Assembly (NCBI RefSeq): GCF_029227915.1 | Contig: NC_079879.1 | Span: 17,610,001 to 17,674,000, forward strand | DNA: 64,000 bases | Source: Hydractinia symbiolongicarpus | Taxonomy: Eukaryota > Cnidaria > Hydrozoa > Anthoathecata > Hydractiniidae | Direction of reading: 5' to 3' | Part shown: positions 45,796-52,832 of the stretch, piece by piece | Layout of the letters: every line of letters begins with the position of its first letter | How positions within the stretch are numbered: position 1 is the first letter of the stretch | The notes under the pieces: generated by a model | The model's input: only the letters and a program-made list of their open reading frames with translations | Database searches by the model: none | What the model was told of the DNA's origin: nothing | Translations under genes and position numbers: made by a program

Positions 45796-46130
45796 AGTTG
45801 GTTCAAGAATACACCGGATCATATCAAAACACAGAAAATGTGCAACATAGCTGTTAAGGAGAATCCCTTTATGTTCATGTATGTGCCGGACCAGTTCACG
45901 AGGAAGATCCCTTGTCGCTCGAGTTTATACCATACTGGTTCAAGACACAGGAAATGTGCAACAAAGCTTTCAAAGAAGACAAAGACATGTTCTGGTCTAT
46001 TCCGGATCAATTCAAGATTCAGGGCATGTGCAACAAAGCCGTTGAATGGCATTTCTGCCTGCTAAGGCTTGTACCAATCAAGTTCAAGACGCAGGACATG
46101 CGCAACAACACGTGCCCAATATATAGATGA
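45793..46130 (+). pseudogene. MC/YVPD repeat protein 2, broken
   Basis: Starts MSWFKNTPDHIKTQKMCN and passes into YVPDQF. After a frameshift near 45905-45925 the units continue in another frame (IPYWFKTQEMCNKAFKED, IPDQFKIQGMCNKAVEW, FKTQDM). About four units in total. A paralogue of the flanking repeat genes; no WHP/DWC tail is seen, so the 3' part is lost. Confidence 0.7.
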
Positions 46131-46162
46131 ATTTTGACCACTTCACAAGAAAATATGAGATG

Positions 46163-46179
46163 TGTATATAACAAAGATG
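46163..46179 (+). promoter_or_regulatory. Degenerate start-site motif, repeat gene 3
   Basis: TGTATATAACAAAGATG corresponds to TGTATATAATAAATG of repeat gene 2, with small changes. Confidence 0.5.
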
Positions 46180-46764
46180 AGTTAGTTCAAGTACGCACCG
46201 GACGAGATCAAAACGTAGGAAATGTGCAATTGTGTGGTTGAAGAGATGCTTCATTTACTTGAACATGTGCCAGACCGGTTCAAGACACAGGACATGTGCA
46301 ATATGGCTGTTGAAGAGATGCCACATTTGTTTGAGATTGCACCAGACAGGTTCAAGACGGAACAAATGCGCGCCATAGCCATCGAGGAGAGCATCAGCAT
46401 ATTCGACTATGTGCCAGATCATATCAAGACGCAAGACATGTGCAACTGGGCGGTTGAAGGGATGCCCTATCTGTTCGAATATGTCCCGGACCGGTTCAAA
46501 ACGCGAGACATGTGCGAGGCAGTTGTCTCCGATGATTCTAGTATGTTCGAATATGTCCTGGACCGGTTCAAAACGCAAGACCTGTGCTATGAAGCTGTTG
46601 AAGAGGATCCCGACATACTAAGGTATGTCCCGGACAGGTTAAAAACGCGATGCATGTGCGATAGAGCTGTTGAAGAGAATTCCTACCTGTTCAAGTATGT
46701 CCCGGACCGGTTAAAGAATGCAATAAGCAAACTTTACAACATCCAAGGGACGAAAAGCAAGTGA
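46177..46764 (+). pseudogene. MC/YVPD repeat protein 3
   Basis: The ancestral start at 46177 aligns with that of repeat gene 2, but codon 3 (TGG in gene 2) and a later CAG are both TAG here. From 46222 the same frame is open for 180 codons with about five complete units such as FEYVPDRFKTRDMCEAVV and LRYVPDRLKTRCMCDRAVE, ending ISKLYNIQGTKSK. A product could start at the ATG at 46222, but loss of the first segment suggests decay. The units are the best-preserved of the three paralogues. Role unknown. Confidence 0.65.
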
Positions 46765-46776
46765 TTTCCAAAATAC

Positions 46777-46787
46777 TATAATAAATG
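46777..46787 (+). promoter_or_regulatory. TATAATAAATG start-site motif
   Basis: Immediately precedes and includes the ATG at 46785 of the small membrane protein gene, only 12 bases after the stop of repeat gene 3. Confidence 0.7.
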
Positions 46788-46967
46788 TGCATCAACTGTG
46801 AATCAAAACTTGAAATGTTCGAAAATGTAGTAGGTATGATATTTATGGTTGGCGTTGGTATCTGTCTACCACTTATGGCGTTGTTATTAGTGAAAGAATC
46901 GTCGAAGGAGAAAGAAAATAAACAAGCAATTAAAGATTTGGATGATTGCGTTCGTGATTTAGAATAG
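46785..46967 (+). CDS. Small single-span membrane protein
   Basis: Sixty codons, apparently intact. A short Cys-bearing N-terminus (MCINCESKLEMF) is followed by one strong membrane segment VVGMIFMVGVGICLPLMALL and a charged, coiled-coil-like tail (KESSKEKENKQAIKDLDD). Start supported by the TATAATAAATG box. Size and shape resemble small virion or host-membrane proteins of large DNA viruses, but there is no family assignment. Confidence 0.6.
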   Translation: MCINCESKLEMFENVVGMIFMVGVGICLPLMALLLVKESSKEKENKQAIKDLDDCVRDLE

Positions 46968-47000
46968 CTAGTATAGTATCGGCGCGACAGGGCTATCATC

Positions 47001-47009
47001 AATAAAATG
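47001..47009 (+). promoter_or_regulatory. AATAAAATG start-site motif
   Basis: Variant of the island motif at the ATG of the VLTF2-like gene. Confidence 0.5.
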
Positions 47010-47366
47010 GTACTCTGTTACTGGTGCTCCGTAGAACTGTGCGACAAAATATGCGTCAGGTGCCCCATGAGATACATCCCCGCGCAGGTGAGTACAAAAC
47101 ATACGACGGAATCTGGCTTTTTTCATGTCAAAGAAAACATGGCTGCTCATATGGTCGACAGCGGCGAGTACGTGTACGAGGGCTACCTTTGTGGAAATGC
47201 GTGCTGCTTGGCTTACATGGAGGAGCAAAAGGTGTATGACAGCGCGTACGAAATGTCGCTGTGGTTGTTGAAAAGGCGCTACAAAGGAAGGGCCGCCCCA
47301 GACTGGAGACGCCTCGTCAGATTTGGGGGCGAGTTGACGCAAAAGGAATTCCTGGCAGCGGGGTAG
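47007..47366 (+). CDS. VLTF2-like zinc-binding late transcription factor homologue
   Basis: A 119-codon intact frame. It starts CYWCSVELCDKICVRCP, has YLCGNACCLAYMEE in the middle and ends PDWRRLVRFGGELTQKEF. This order (CxWC near the start, a C-x(3)-CC/A-x-AY box, then AP-x(n)-L-x(2)-FGG-x(5)-F) is that of the poxvirus/NCLDV VLTF2-type finger proteins, which act with viral RNA polymerase on late promoters. The match is by motif recall and not by search. Its presence would explain the shared start-site boxes of neighbouring genes. No lesion is visible. Confidence 0.6.
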   Translation: MVLCYWCSVELCDKICVRCPMRYIPAQVSTKHTTESGFFHVKENMAAHMVDSGEYVYEGYLCGNACCLAYMEEQKVYDSAYEMSLWLLKRRYKGRAAPDWRRLVRFGGELTQKEFLAAG

Positions 47367-47400
47367 GGAGCTCCTAGGTTATCTTATAGCCCTTCAGAGC

Positions 47401-47413
47401 TATAAAATAAATG
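47401..47413 (+). promoter_or_regulatory. TATAAAATAAATG start-site motif
   Basis: Runs into the ATG at 47411 of the cysteine-rich gene. Confidence 0.7.
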
Positions 47414-47599
47414 GAAGAACAATGCAATGACTGCGAACGCGTGCTTGACGAGTACGATAGGTGTAGCTGCGGACGAAGACTCATGATAAAAGCTAAAATG
47501 TTGTGTTGGTGCTGCTATCAGGAGTATATCATATATAACGGGGGTAGTTGCGTATGTGTGAGGAGAAGCAATCCTTGGACCTCATTGAAAATTCAATAA
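47411..47599 (+). CDS. Cysteine-rich small protein
   Basis: Sixty-two codons with ten cysteines in pairs: CNDC, CSC, CWCC, CVC. The arrangement suggests two zinc ribbons or knuckles (CNDCERVLDEYDRCSCGRR). Intact, with a clear start-site motif. It adjoins the VLTF2-like gene and may also work in viral transcription; that is inference. Confidence 0.6.
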   Translation: MEEQCNDCERVLDEYDRCSCGRRLMIKAKMLCWCCYQEYIIYNGGSCVCVRRSNPWTSLKIQ

Positions 47600-47605
47600 A
47601 GAATG
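47595..47605 (+). promoter_or_regulatory. AATAAAGAATG start-site motif
   Basis: Variant of the motif; overlaps the stop of the cysteine-rich gene (TAA at 47597-47599) and the ATG at 47603. Confidence 0.5.
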
Positions 47606-48181
47606 CTAAAATTTGAGAACGAATTTGTCAACCCCAGAAATTTCTACAGTTTTGCTGCTACTTTTACAGATATCAATTACATCAACGTGGACTATCTAAC
47701 AATGTCAGATCCTGTTCCTGCCAATGGAGGTAAGGATAATCGTTACATTGTAGGGTCTCATACACGAGACCTCGTAGTAGCCCTGAGGGTAAAGACGCCC
47801 AAGATCTGGCCTCCGCATGGAGTAATCCGATACAATGCCAGTGCTGTACCAGCGATGAGTATTGATTTCGAAGAGTATCCCGACTGGGTTACGAAGTATC
47901 GTCAAATCTGGTTCAAGATCGCAGAGTTGATATCTCAGAAATTGACGACGGAGCCTGTGAAAAAAGAACGTTACGTCAACACCAAGCTCAAATACTACAA
48001 GGACGCGATCACGACTAAACTCCACGGTATGCGGGTACCTGACAATGAACCCTGCCAAGTCAGTGCTATCCTGACTATATCATCCGTGTATATGCAGGGC
48101 AAAAACTACTACCCGCAGGTACATGTTGTGGAATGTAGGTACAAGGACTTTAAAGTCGAATGGCTGCTAAGTGACGACTAA
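47603..48181 (+). CDS. Conserved-looking hypothetical protein, 192 codons
   Basis: The longest intact frame of the island. Mixed alpha/beta character, few cysteines, with segments such as NPRNFYSFAATFTDINYI, YPDWVTKYRQIWFKIAELI and CQVSAILTISSVYMQGKNYY. An internal ATG at 47702 (MSDPVPANGGK) is an alternative start, but the first start has the island's start-site motif. It follows the cysteine-rich gene with 3-bp spacing. No family recognised; possible roles (nucleic-acid binding or virion) are guesses. Confidence 0.65.
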   Translation: MLKFENEFVNPRNFYSFAATFTDINYINVDYLTMSDPVPANGGKDNRYIVGSHTRDLVVALRVKTPKIWPPHGVIRYNASAVPAMSIDFEEYPDWVTKYRQIWFKIAELISQKLTTEPVKKERYVNTKLKYYKDAITTKLHGMRVPDNEPCQVSAILTISSVYMQGKNYYPQVHVVECRYKDFKVEWLLSDD

Positions 48182-48304
48182 ATGGGTTACAAAACATATT
48201 AGGGTTTATAACAGGTGGAGAATCTTGATACCGCTTGCATACTGTACAGATTGCAGTTTTTTTAAGACGTCATTTCTACCTTCCTCCCTACTTTTCGCTA
48301 CAAG

Positions 48305-48592
48305 CTAAGCACGTTCTCGTTCGTTGATAGGTTCAACGATCCGTTTAACACGCTGTCGTATTTGCTCTTTCAATACCTCATAACGCTGTTGTTCTTGCAT
48401 AATGAGGCTGAACTCGTAGTCGCTGATGACTCCATTCTCAATTGCTTTTGGGATTAAATCGATTATAGAGTTCAGCTTTGTCTCTCCAAGTAGCCTTATA
48501 GTTTCATGTTTCTTGGATTTGACACCAAGCCTCTTTGAGGAGTTCCGCAGACCTGCCTGTCCAACCCCTACAGCAACCGTAATGCCTCCCAT
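48305..48592 (-). pseudogene. Module 1: SKKH/coiled-coil protein, C-terminal part
   Basis: Frame 48592-48305 reads VGVGQAGLRNSSKRLGVKSK then KHETIRLLGETKLNSI, ISDYEFSLIMQEQQRYEVLK. The GLRN-S-KRL start also occurs in module 2 at 50760-50720, where it is preceded by a long N-terminal part missing here. It is therefore a C-terminal remnant fused to a deletion. Proteins with KHxxIRxLAxxKL...IS-x-EF are, as I recall, repeated in coral and anemone genomes. Role unknown. Confidence 0.6.
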
Positions 48593-48600
48593 CGCTACAC

Positions 48601-49029
48601 ATTTTTGTTGTGGTGATGTTCATCTATCAGCATAAACTCGAGACAATCCGTAGAACACTTAAAAGGAAGGTATATCGGAGTGTCAAAACTCCAGGTCAGC
48701 ATGTCCCCCAAGCGTTTAACTCTTTGGTGGGGAGCAAAGCCAGAATTTTGGACTTTTTACCATCAAGCAGGCAGTGGTTTTCGTCCAACTGGGGGGCAAA
48801 CAAGTCGTAGCCGAATGTAAACGTCAGTCCTGTAGTATGCATCATAGTCACCCTTCGTGTACTACTTTTTACTTGGATCGTAGGGTAGGCCCATGAGCTC
48901 TTGCAGCTGTCGATGAATCACCACCGTGTACCGAATACTAATAGATTTCAGGGCAATTCTCGTATCCTGGCCTAGGTAATCCTCAAATATTGTGGATTTT
49001 TCAATGTCGGTAATGTAGAGTTGCTTCAT
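48601..49029 (-). pseudogene. Module 1: divergent structural-type protein, broken
   Basis: Starts at 49029 as MKQLYITDIEKSTIFEDYLG, continues TRIALKSISIRYTVVIHRQ and LQELMG, then meets a TAG at 48862-48864. Downstream codons still match module 2 (YTKGDYDAYYRTDVY against FTKDDYDGFYKTDVY), followed by a frameshifted region corresponding to ILPTKEATWGDMLTW of module 2. Length and beta-rich look suggest a virion or jelly-roll-like protein, but this is not established. It diverges from the + strand gene at 49050. Confidence 0.55.
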
Positions 49030-49030
49030 G

Positions 49031-49048
49031 CCTTTCTTAGAAGAAAGG
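49031..49048. promoter_or_regulatory. Palindromic divergent start region, module 1
   Basis: CCTTTCTT and AAGAAAGG form mirrored arms around AG, filling the 20-bp gap between the - strand start (49029) and the + strand start (49050). The equivalent position in module 2 also has a palindrome. Confidence 0.7.
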
Positions 49049-49049
49049 G

Positions 49050-50053
49050 ATGAATACCTACTCGTATAACCCCAAGGCAAAGTACAAGTCCAACAGGGGA
49101 GAATGGCCCCTTGGTGTCACGAACTTGGAACATCAGGACCTATACGTGTCTACAGAATCACACATTTCCATGGCCTTCCCCGAGTTTAGCAAATATGCCA
49201 TCAAAATTCTAACAAATTTGTTGAATGACTCTGTTAGAGTTGACTGGACAGAACAAGCGTTGGACTACTGGAATATCCAGGTTAATTTCGCAACCCATTG
49301 CGCAGCAACGGCTTTAGGTATCTGTGCCAACCACATGACGGGTTCCGTACTCCTTGTCAACTCGATCTTAAAATTCCATGTTTAATACCACATGAGTCGT
49401 ATCCTGGCAAAAATGAGGGTGCCAATGCCATTTGACGATGGTTTCTCTCAGTACAAAATCCATTCTCAACCTCTGGATACGCACAAGTATGTCGCGAATA
49501 CGGTGCGGACCCTAACGGTCTGTACAAATTTAAAGCAGCCATGTCGTCACTCACCAACGGTTCGTGGTGGCCTCAGGTGGATGGGGACTACGCAAAATTT
49601 ATAATGCCAACAAGTCAGGGTCTTACGGTGGAAGGCCTGACAAGATTGTGTGAAAGTATTCGCGCCTACGTGGTCTTGTTGCTTGGGTCGCAGTCGGGGG
49701 CCAAGGCATCCTTACTCGGTTCCAGTGCGGACAACTATACGGCCAGGCAAATTCTGTTGCAAAAGTTTGAAAGTATGGTGCATCGGGAAGAGAATGTAGG
49801 CCATGACATAACACAATTTCAAAAAGTGCTGCAATATGCCACAACACCGGTTAATTTTGCTGTTATGCCCAGCGTGTACATGTTGCCTTCTGATATGAAC
49901 CTGCGTATAGGTAAAATTGAAGGTTATAACAACAACATCTTGATCGCACCTGCCAATGTAAGCGTTGGGGTCCAGGTTGACGTGAATAACAAGCCTATTG
50001 CGAAGCCTACGGAGCGGGCAATCAATCATGCGGCAGCATACTACACCTTCTAG
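49050..50053 (+). pseudogene. Module 1: large structural-type protein, broken
   Basis: Starts MNTYSYNPKAKYKSNRGEWP, then LGVTNLEHQDLYVS and LDYWNIQVNFATHCAATALG. It meets TAA at 49383-49385, continues in frame as MSRILAKMRVPMPFDDGFSQ, then shifts frame near 49460. The last frame runs to 50053 (SGYAQVCREYGADPNGLYKF, PQVDGDYAKFIMPTSQ, LLGSQSGAKASLLGSSADNY, VYMLPSDMNLRIGKIEGYN). Combined length of about 330 residues matches module 2. Similar proteins are, as I recall, abundant and unnamed in cnidarian genomes; a capsid role is a hypothesis. Confidence 0.6.
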
Positions 50054-50155
50054 ACATACTACACCTGCTAGACATACTATAAAATCACCCTTTATGCATA
50101 CTATCAAACCAGCCTCTGAACACATGGAACCCCCACAGGGGGTACCACATGGGGA

Positions 50156-50212
50156 TACGCATTTATTACGGCGAGAGTAGGGCTCATCATTGCCTACATC
50201 TGGCTTAAGTAA
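50156..50212 (+). pseudogene. Module 1: tiny membrane peptide remnant
   Basis: The frame ending TAA at 50210-50212 reads FITARVGLIIAYIWLK, matching the end of the intact peptide of module 2 (GVGLILAYIWVK). The upstream part is not recognisable, so the start appears lost. Confidence 0.55.
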
Positions 50213-50246
50213 AGTCTAATGTGTTTCATCAACATATTAGACTTAT

Positions 50247-50731
50247 TTTCTCTTTCCAACATAGGCCACAACAAAAGCAACGGCAGCTGCTATTGTCACG
50301 TACAGATGCTTGGCTGCATATTCGACAATTGTTGCTGCTACTCTGAGAAAGAACAAGACAACTGTACCAATAATCCCGGGTAATGCAGCACCTGCCTTAC
50401 CTGCCAAGTATTTCAGGAATTTCCCTTATCTTTCCAGCTGCTTCTCTACAAACCCCTTTCCTGCGGCACTTCCTCCTGCACCTCCGGCACCTTCCCCTGT
50501 GAGTACGATGGTGCTTATGGGTAGACCAACAGCCAAGACGATACTCGCTATAGTCAGACCCTGCTCTTTGAAGAGGATCTTGAGCTTTTCAAGCAGAGAC
50601 GTGTCATCTTTGGCGATTTTTATCAGGGTTTCCTTGATGATTTTCAGATGTCTGTAGATTTCCGAAGAAAGTAGAACATGTGCTTCTTGCGTGGCCTTTT
50701 TTTTATCCTTCAGATAACCTTTTTGAAGCAT
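50247..50731 (-). pseudogene. Module 2: two-span membrane protein, broken
   Basis: Frame 50731-50426 reads IIKETLIKIAKDDTSLLEKL, ILFKEQGLTIASIVLAVGLP and a Gly/Ala stretch; after a frameshift near 50425 the strand continues KYLAGKAGAALPGIIGTV and a second hydrophobic run to about 50247. The pattern FKEQGxTIASI ... ALPGIIG recurs at 53265-52990. The N-terminal part is replaced by a junction with the SKKH gene near 50705-50720, a fusing deletion. Probably a membrane or virion protein; role unknown. Confidence 0.6.
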
Positions 50732-50747
50732 TTCGAAGCCCTGCTTG

Positions 50748-51089
50748 TCAGAGGCTCATAGGTAAGGTAACCCCCATCGCGATGCACAGCGGAGCCCCAA
50801 GACCAGATCCTAATGCACCAAGGTCACAGCCAGTAGGGATAAAGGTAACCCCTAACAAGCCGTGATCACAATAGCGATACCATGACCCATGCATCTTGAG
50901 CTTTTTCGCGAGTCCATCACTCCCTTTGATCTCCTTGCGAAGATACTGTGAGATCTCTTTGATCTTCCGGAATTTGTATACCTGACTTCCACCCTGCATA
51001 GGGTGGTCGTCCGGCGCGGTTGGTGGCAATGTCGGATATAACTTCATACTATCCATCTTTATTACTAGCGCAGTCTGTGACTTATACAA
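50748..51089 (-). pseudogene. Module 2: SKKH-family protein, N-terminal part
   Basis: Frame 51089-50748 reads MDSMKLYPTLPPTAPDDHPM, SQVYKFRKIKEISQYLRKEI and a Gly/Ala-rich hydrophobic end (GALGSGLGAPLCIAMGV). After a stop the codons continue QAGLRNASKRL, the point where module 1's surviving part begins. The two remnants together show the family's full order, but each is deleted on a different side. Confidence 0.55.
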
Positions 51090-51715
51090 GGACCTGTATA
51101 GTGATTCCTACAAAAGATACATTTTTATCGTGATGAGACTCGTCAATGAGCATAAACTCAAGCCTGTCTGTTGACCCTTTCAGAGGCAAAAAGATAGCGG
51201 TGTCAAAATTCCAGGTTAGCATGTCTCCCCAAGTTGCTTCCTTGGTAGGGAGTATGGCCAGCATCTTAGACTTTTTACCATTAAGAAGATAATCGTCTTT
51301 ATCTAATTTAGGCCAGAAACGTCGCAGTCAAGTGTAAACGTCGGTCTTGTAGAATCCATCGTAGTCGTCCTTCGTGAAATACTTCCCAACGTCAGCCACA
51401 CCCATAAGCTCCCGCAGGGGTTTGTGAATGACCACCGTGAATCCCTCATTTACACAGAGCCTGCATCAGCTTGCTTGTTGATAATACCAGCTATATCCTT
51501 GATCCTATACAAACCATTCATGAACTCGATCCTGGTAACCTTTTGGTCAGGCCCTACCTTTCTTATGGTGAAATCGTTGTTACTGTAAATGTTCATCACC
51601 GTCGGTTGTATACTAATCGACCTTAAAGCGATCCTCGTACACTGCCCAAGATAATTGTAAAAATTATGGCCTTGTCGATATCTGTGATGTAGAGTTGTTT
51701 GCTGTTGCGTGTCAT
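51082..51715 (-). pseudogene. Module 2: divergent structural-type protein, broken
   Basis: Starts at 51715 (MTRNSKQLYITDI), frameshifts near 51655, where YLGQCTRIALRSISI lies in another frame, continues through a region reading FTKDDYDGFYKTDVY, and ends in frame 51264-51082 (MLAILPTKEATWGDMLTWNF, PLKGSTDRLEFMLIDESH). Module 1 keeps the same pieces. The terminal segment is beta-rich. Confidence 0.55.
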
Positions 51716-51716
51716 C

Positions 51717-51732
51717 TTTCTTCTAGAAGAAA
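51717..51732. promoter_or_regulatory. Perfect 16-bp palindrome between divergent genes, module 2
   Basis: TTTCTTCTAGAAGAAA is its own reverse complement and lies between the - strand start (51713-51715) and the lost + strand start (ATA at 51735-51737). It corresponds to the imperfect palindrome at 49031-49048. Confidence 0.75.
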
Positions 51733-51734
51733 AG

Positions 51735-52689
51735 ATAAACATTTACCCATATAACCCAAAGGCTAAGTACTAATCGAGCCAAGGAAAGTGGCCTCTGGGT
51801 ATCGCAGCAATTAAACATCAGGATCTGTACATATCAACATACCATCATATCCCTGTGGCATTCGCAGAGTTTCAACGGCTTACTTTAACGACCCCATTCG
51901 AGTTGTATGAGCTGGTCAAGAATTGGTTTACTTTTTATTGGATTACGGCGATAGGGACCTCTTTACCACTTATCAACAACATCTATTATCACATGCGACG
52001 TATACTTAGAAGGATGAAAGTGCCCATGCCGTTTGACGATGTCTCTAGCCGGTACAGGAGTCCTTACTCAACATCTGGATTTGTACAAGTGTGTTCTGAA
52101 TATGGTGCTGATCCCAACGGTATGTATAAATTCAAAGCAGTAGGGGCTTCACTTATCAACGGGGAGTGGTGGCCACAAGTTGCTGGTGACTACGCCAATT
52201 TCATCATGCCAACAAGCCAGGATCTTACCTCACAAGGATTGACCAAACTTAGTGAGTCTGTAAGAGCGTACACGGTATTGATACTTGGCTCACAGGCACA
52301 AGCAAAAGCGTCCTTGATCGGATCCGGTGCAGACAACTACACGGCGAGGCAAATCTTATTACAAACTTTGAAACTATGGTACTGAGGAAAGAAGATGTAG
52401 GAGAAGATATAACAACTTTCCAGCAGGTGCTAGAGTACGCTCCAACCTCAGTAAATTTTGTTGTTATGCCCAACGTTACATGTTGCCTTCAGATATGAAT
52501 CTTTGTATTATTAAAATTCAGGGATACAACAACAACGCCTTGATTGCACCGGCTAGTGCAGATCCTAGCATCCAAGTTGATGTAAATAGGGCAAAGCCTG
52601 AGGCCCATGCGGCGAAACTAGTTGCGAAAAAGGCACTACAGATACAGGCTGCACAAACGCCTACGCAGCAACGCAGAACACAGTTATAA
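51735..52689 (+). pseudogene. Module 2: large structural-type protein, broken
   Basis: The position of the module 1 ATG is ATA here, and the codon for a conserved lysine is TAA at 51771-51773. The frame is then open from 51855 to 52385: LYELVKNWFTFYWITAIGTS, YHMRRILRRMKVPMPFDD, GFVQVCSEYGADPNGMYKF, FIMPTSQDLTSQGLTKLSES. A 1-base shift near 52365 moves the C-terminus to another frame ending TAA at 52687-52689 (MLPSDMNLCIIKIQGYNN). It differs from module 1 along its length, so the two modules are old paralogues. Confidence 0.6.
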
Positions 52690-52692
52690 ATG
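52684..52692 (+). promoter_or_regulatory. TTATAAATG overlapping stop and start
   Basis: The TAA of the preceding gene and the ATG of the tiny membrane peptide abut within this motif, a variant of the island start-site box. Confidence 0.55.
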
Positions 52693-52764
52693 CATGACGA
52701 CGAAAAGGATGTATTGATCACAACAGGAGTAGGACTTATTTTAGCTTATATATGGGTCAAGTAA
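52690..52764 (+). CDS. Module 2: tiny single-span membrane peptide (24 aa)
   Basis: ATG at 52690 directly follows a TAA stop. The peptide starts MHDDEKDVLITTGVGL and ends ILAYIWVK: an acidic head and one membrane segment. The hydrophobic part recurs downstream of the module 1 gene (50156-50212), which argues that it is a real gene despite its size. Role unknown; small hydrophobic virion peptides are a possible parallel. Confidence 0.5.
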   Translation: MHDDEKDVLITTGVGLILAYIWVK

Positions 52765-52832
52765 GATGCTAAATGTAATTTTTGTGTCTACTTCCGAGGC
52801 ACACACAAAGGAAAAGGAAATGCACACCATTG

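Noticed and set aside
51717-51732. Heat-shock element in the module 2 palindrome (TTCTAGAA)
   Set aside because: The equivalent site in module 1 has the wrong TTC/GAA spacing, so the symmetry is conserved but the heat-shock pattern is not.
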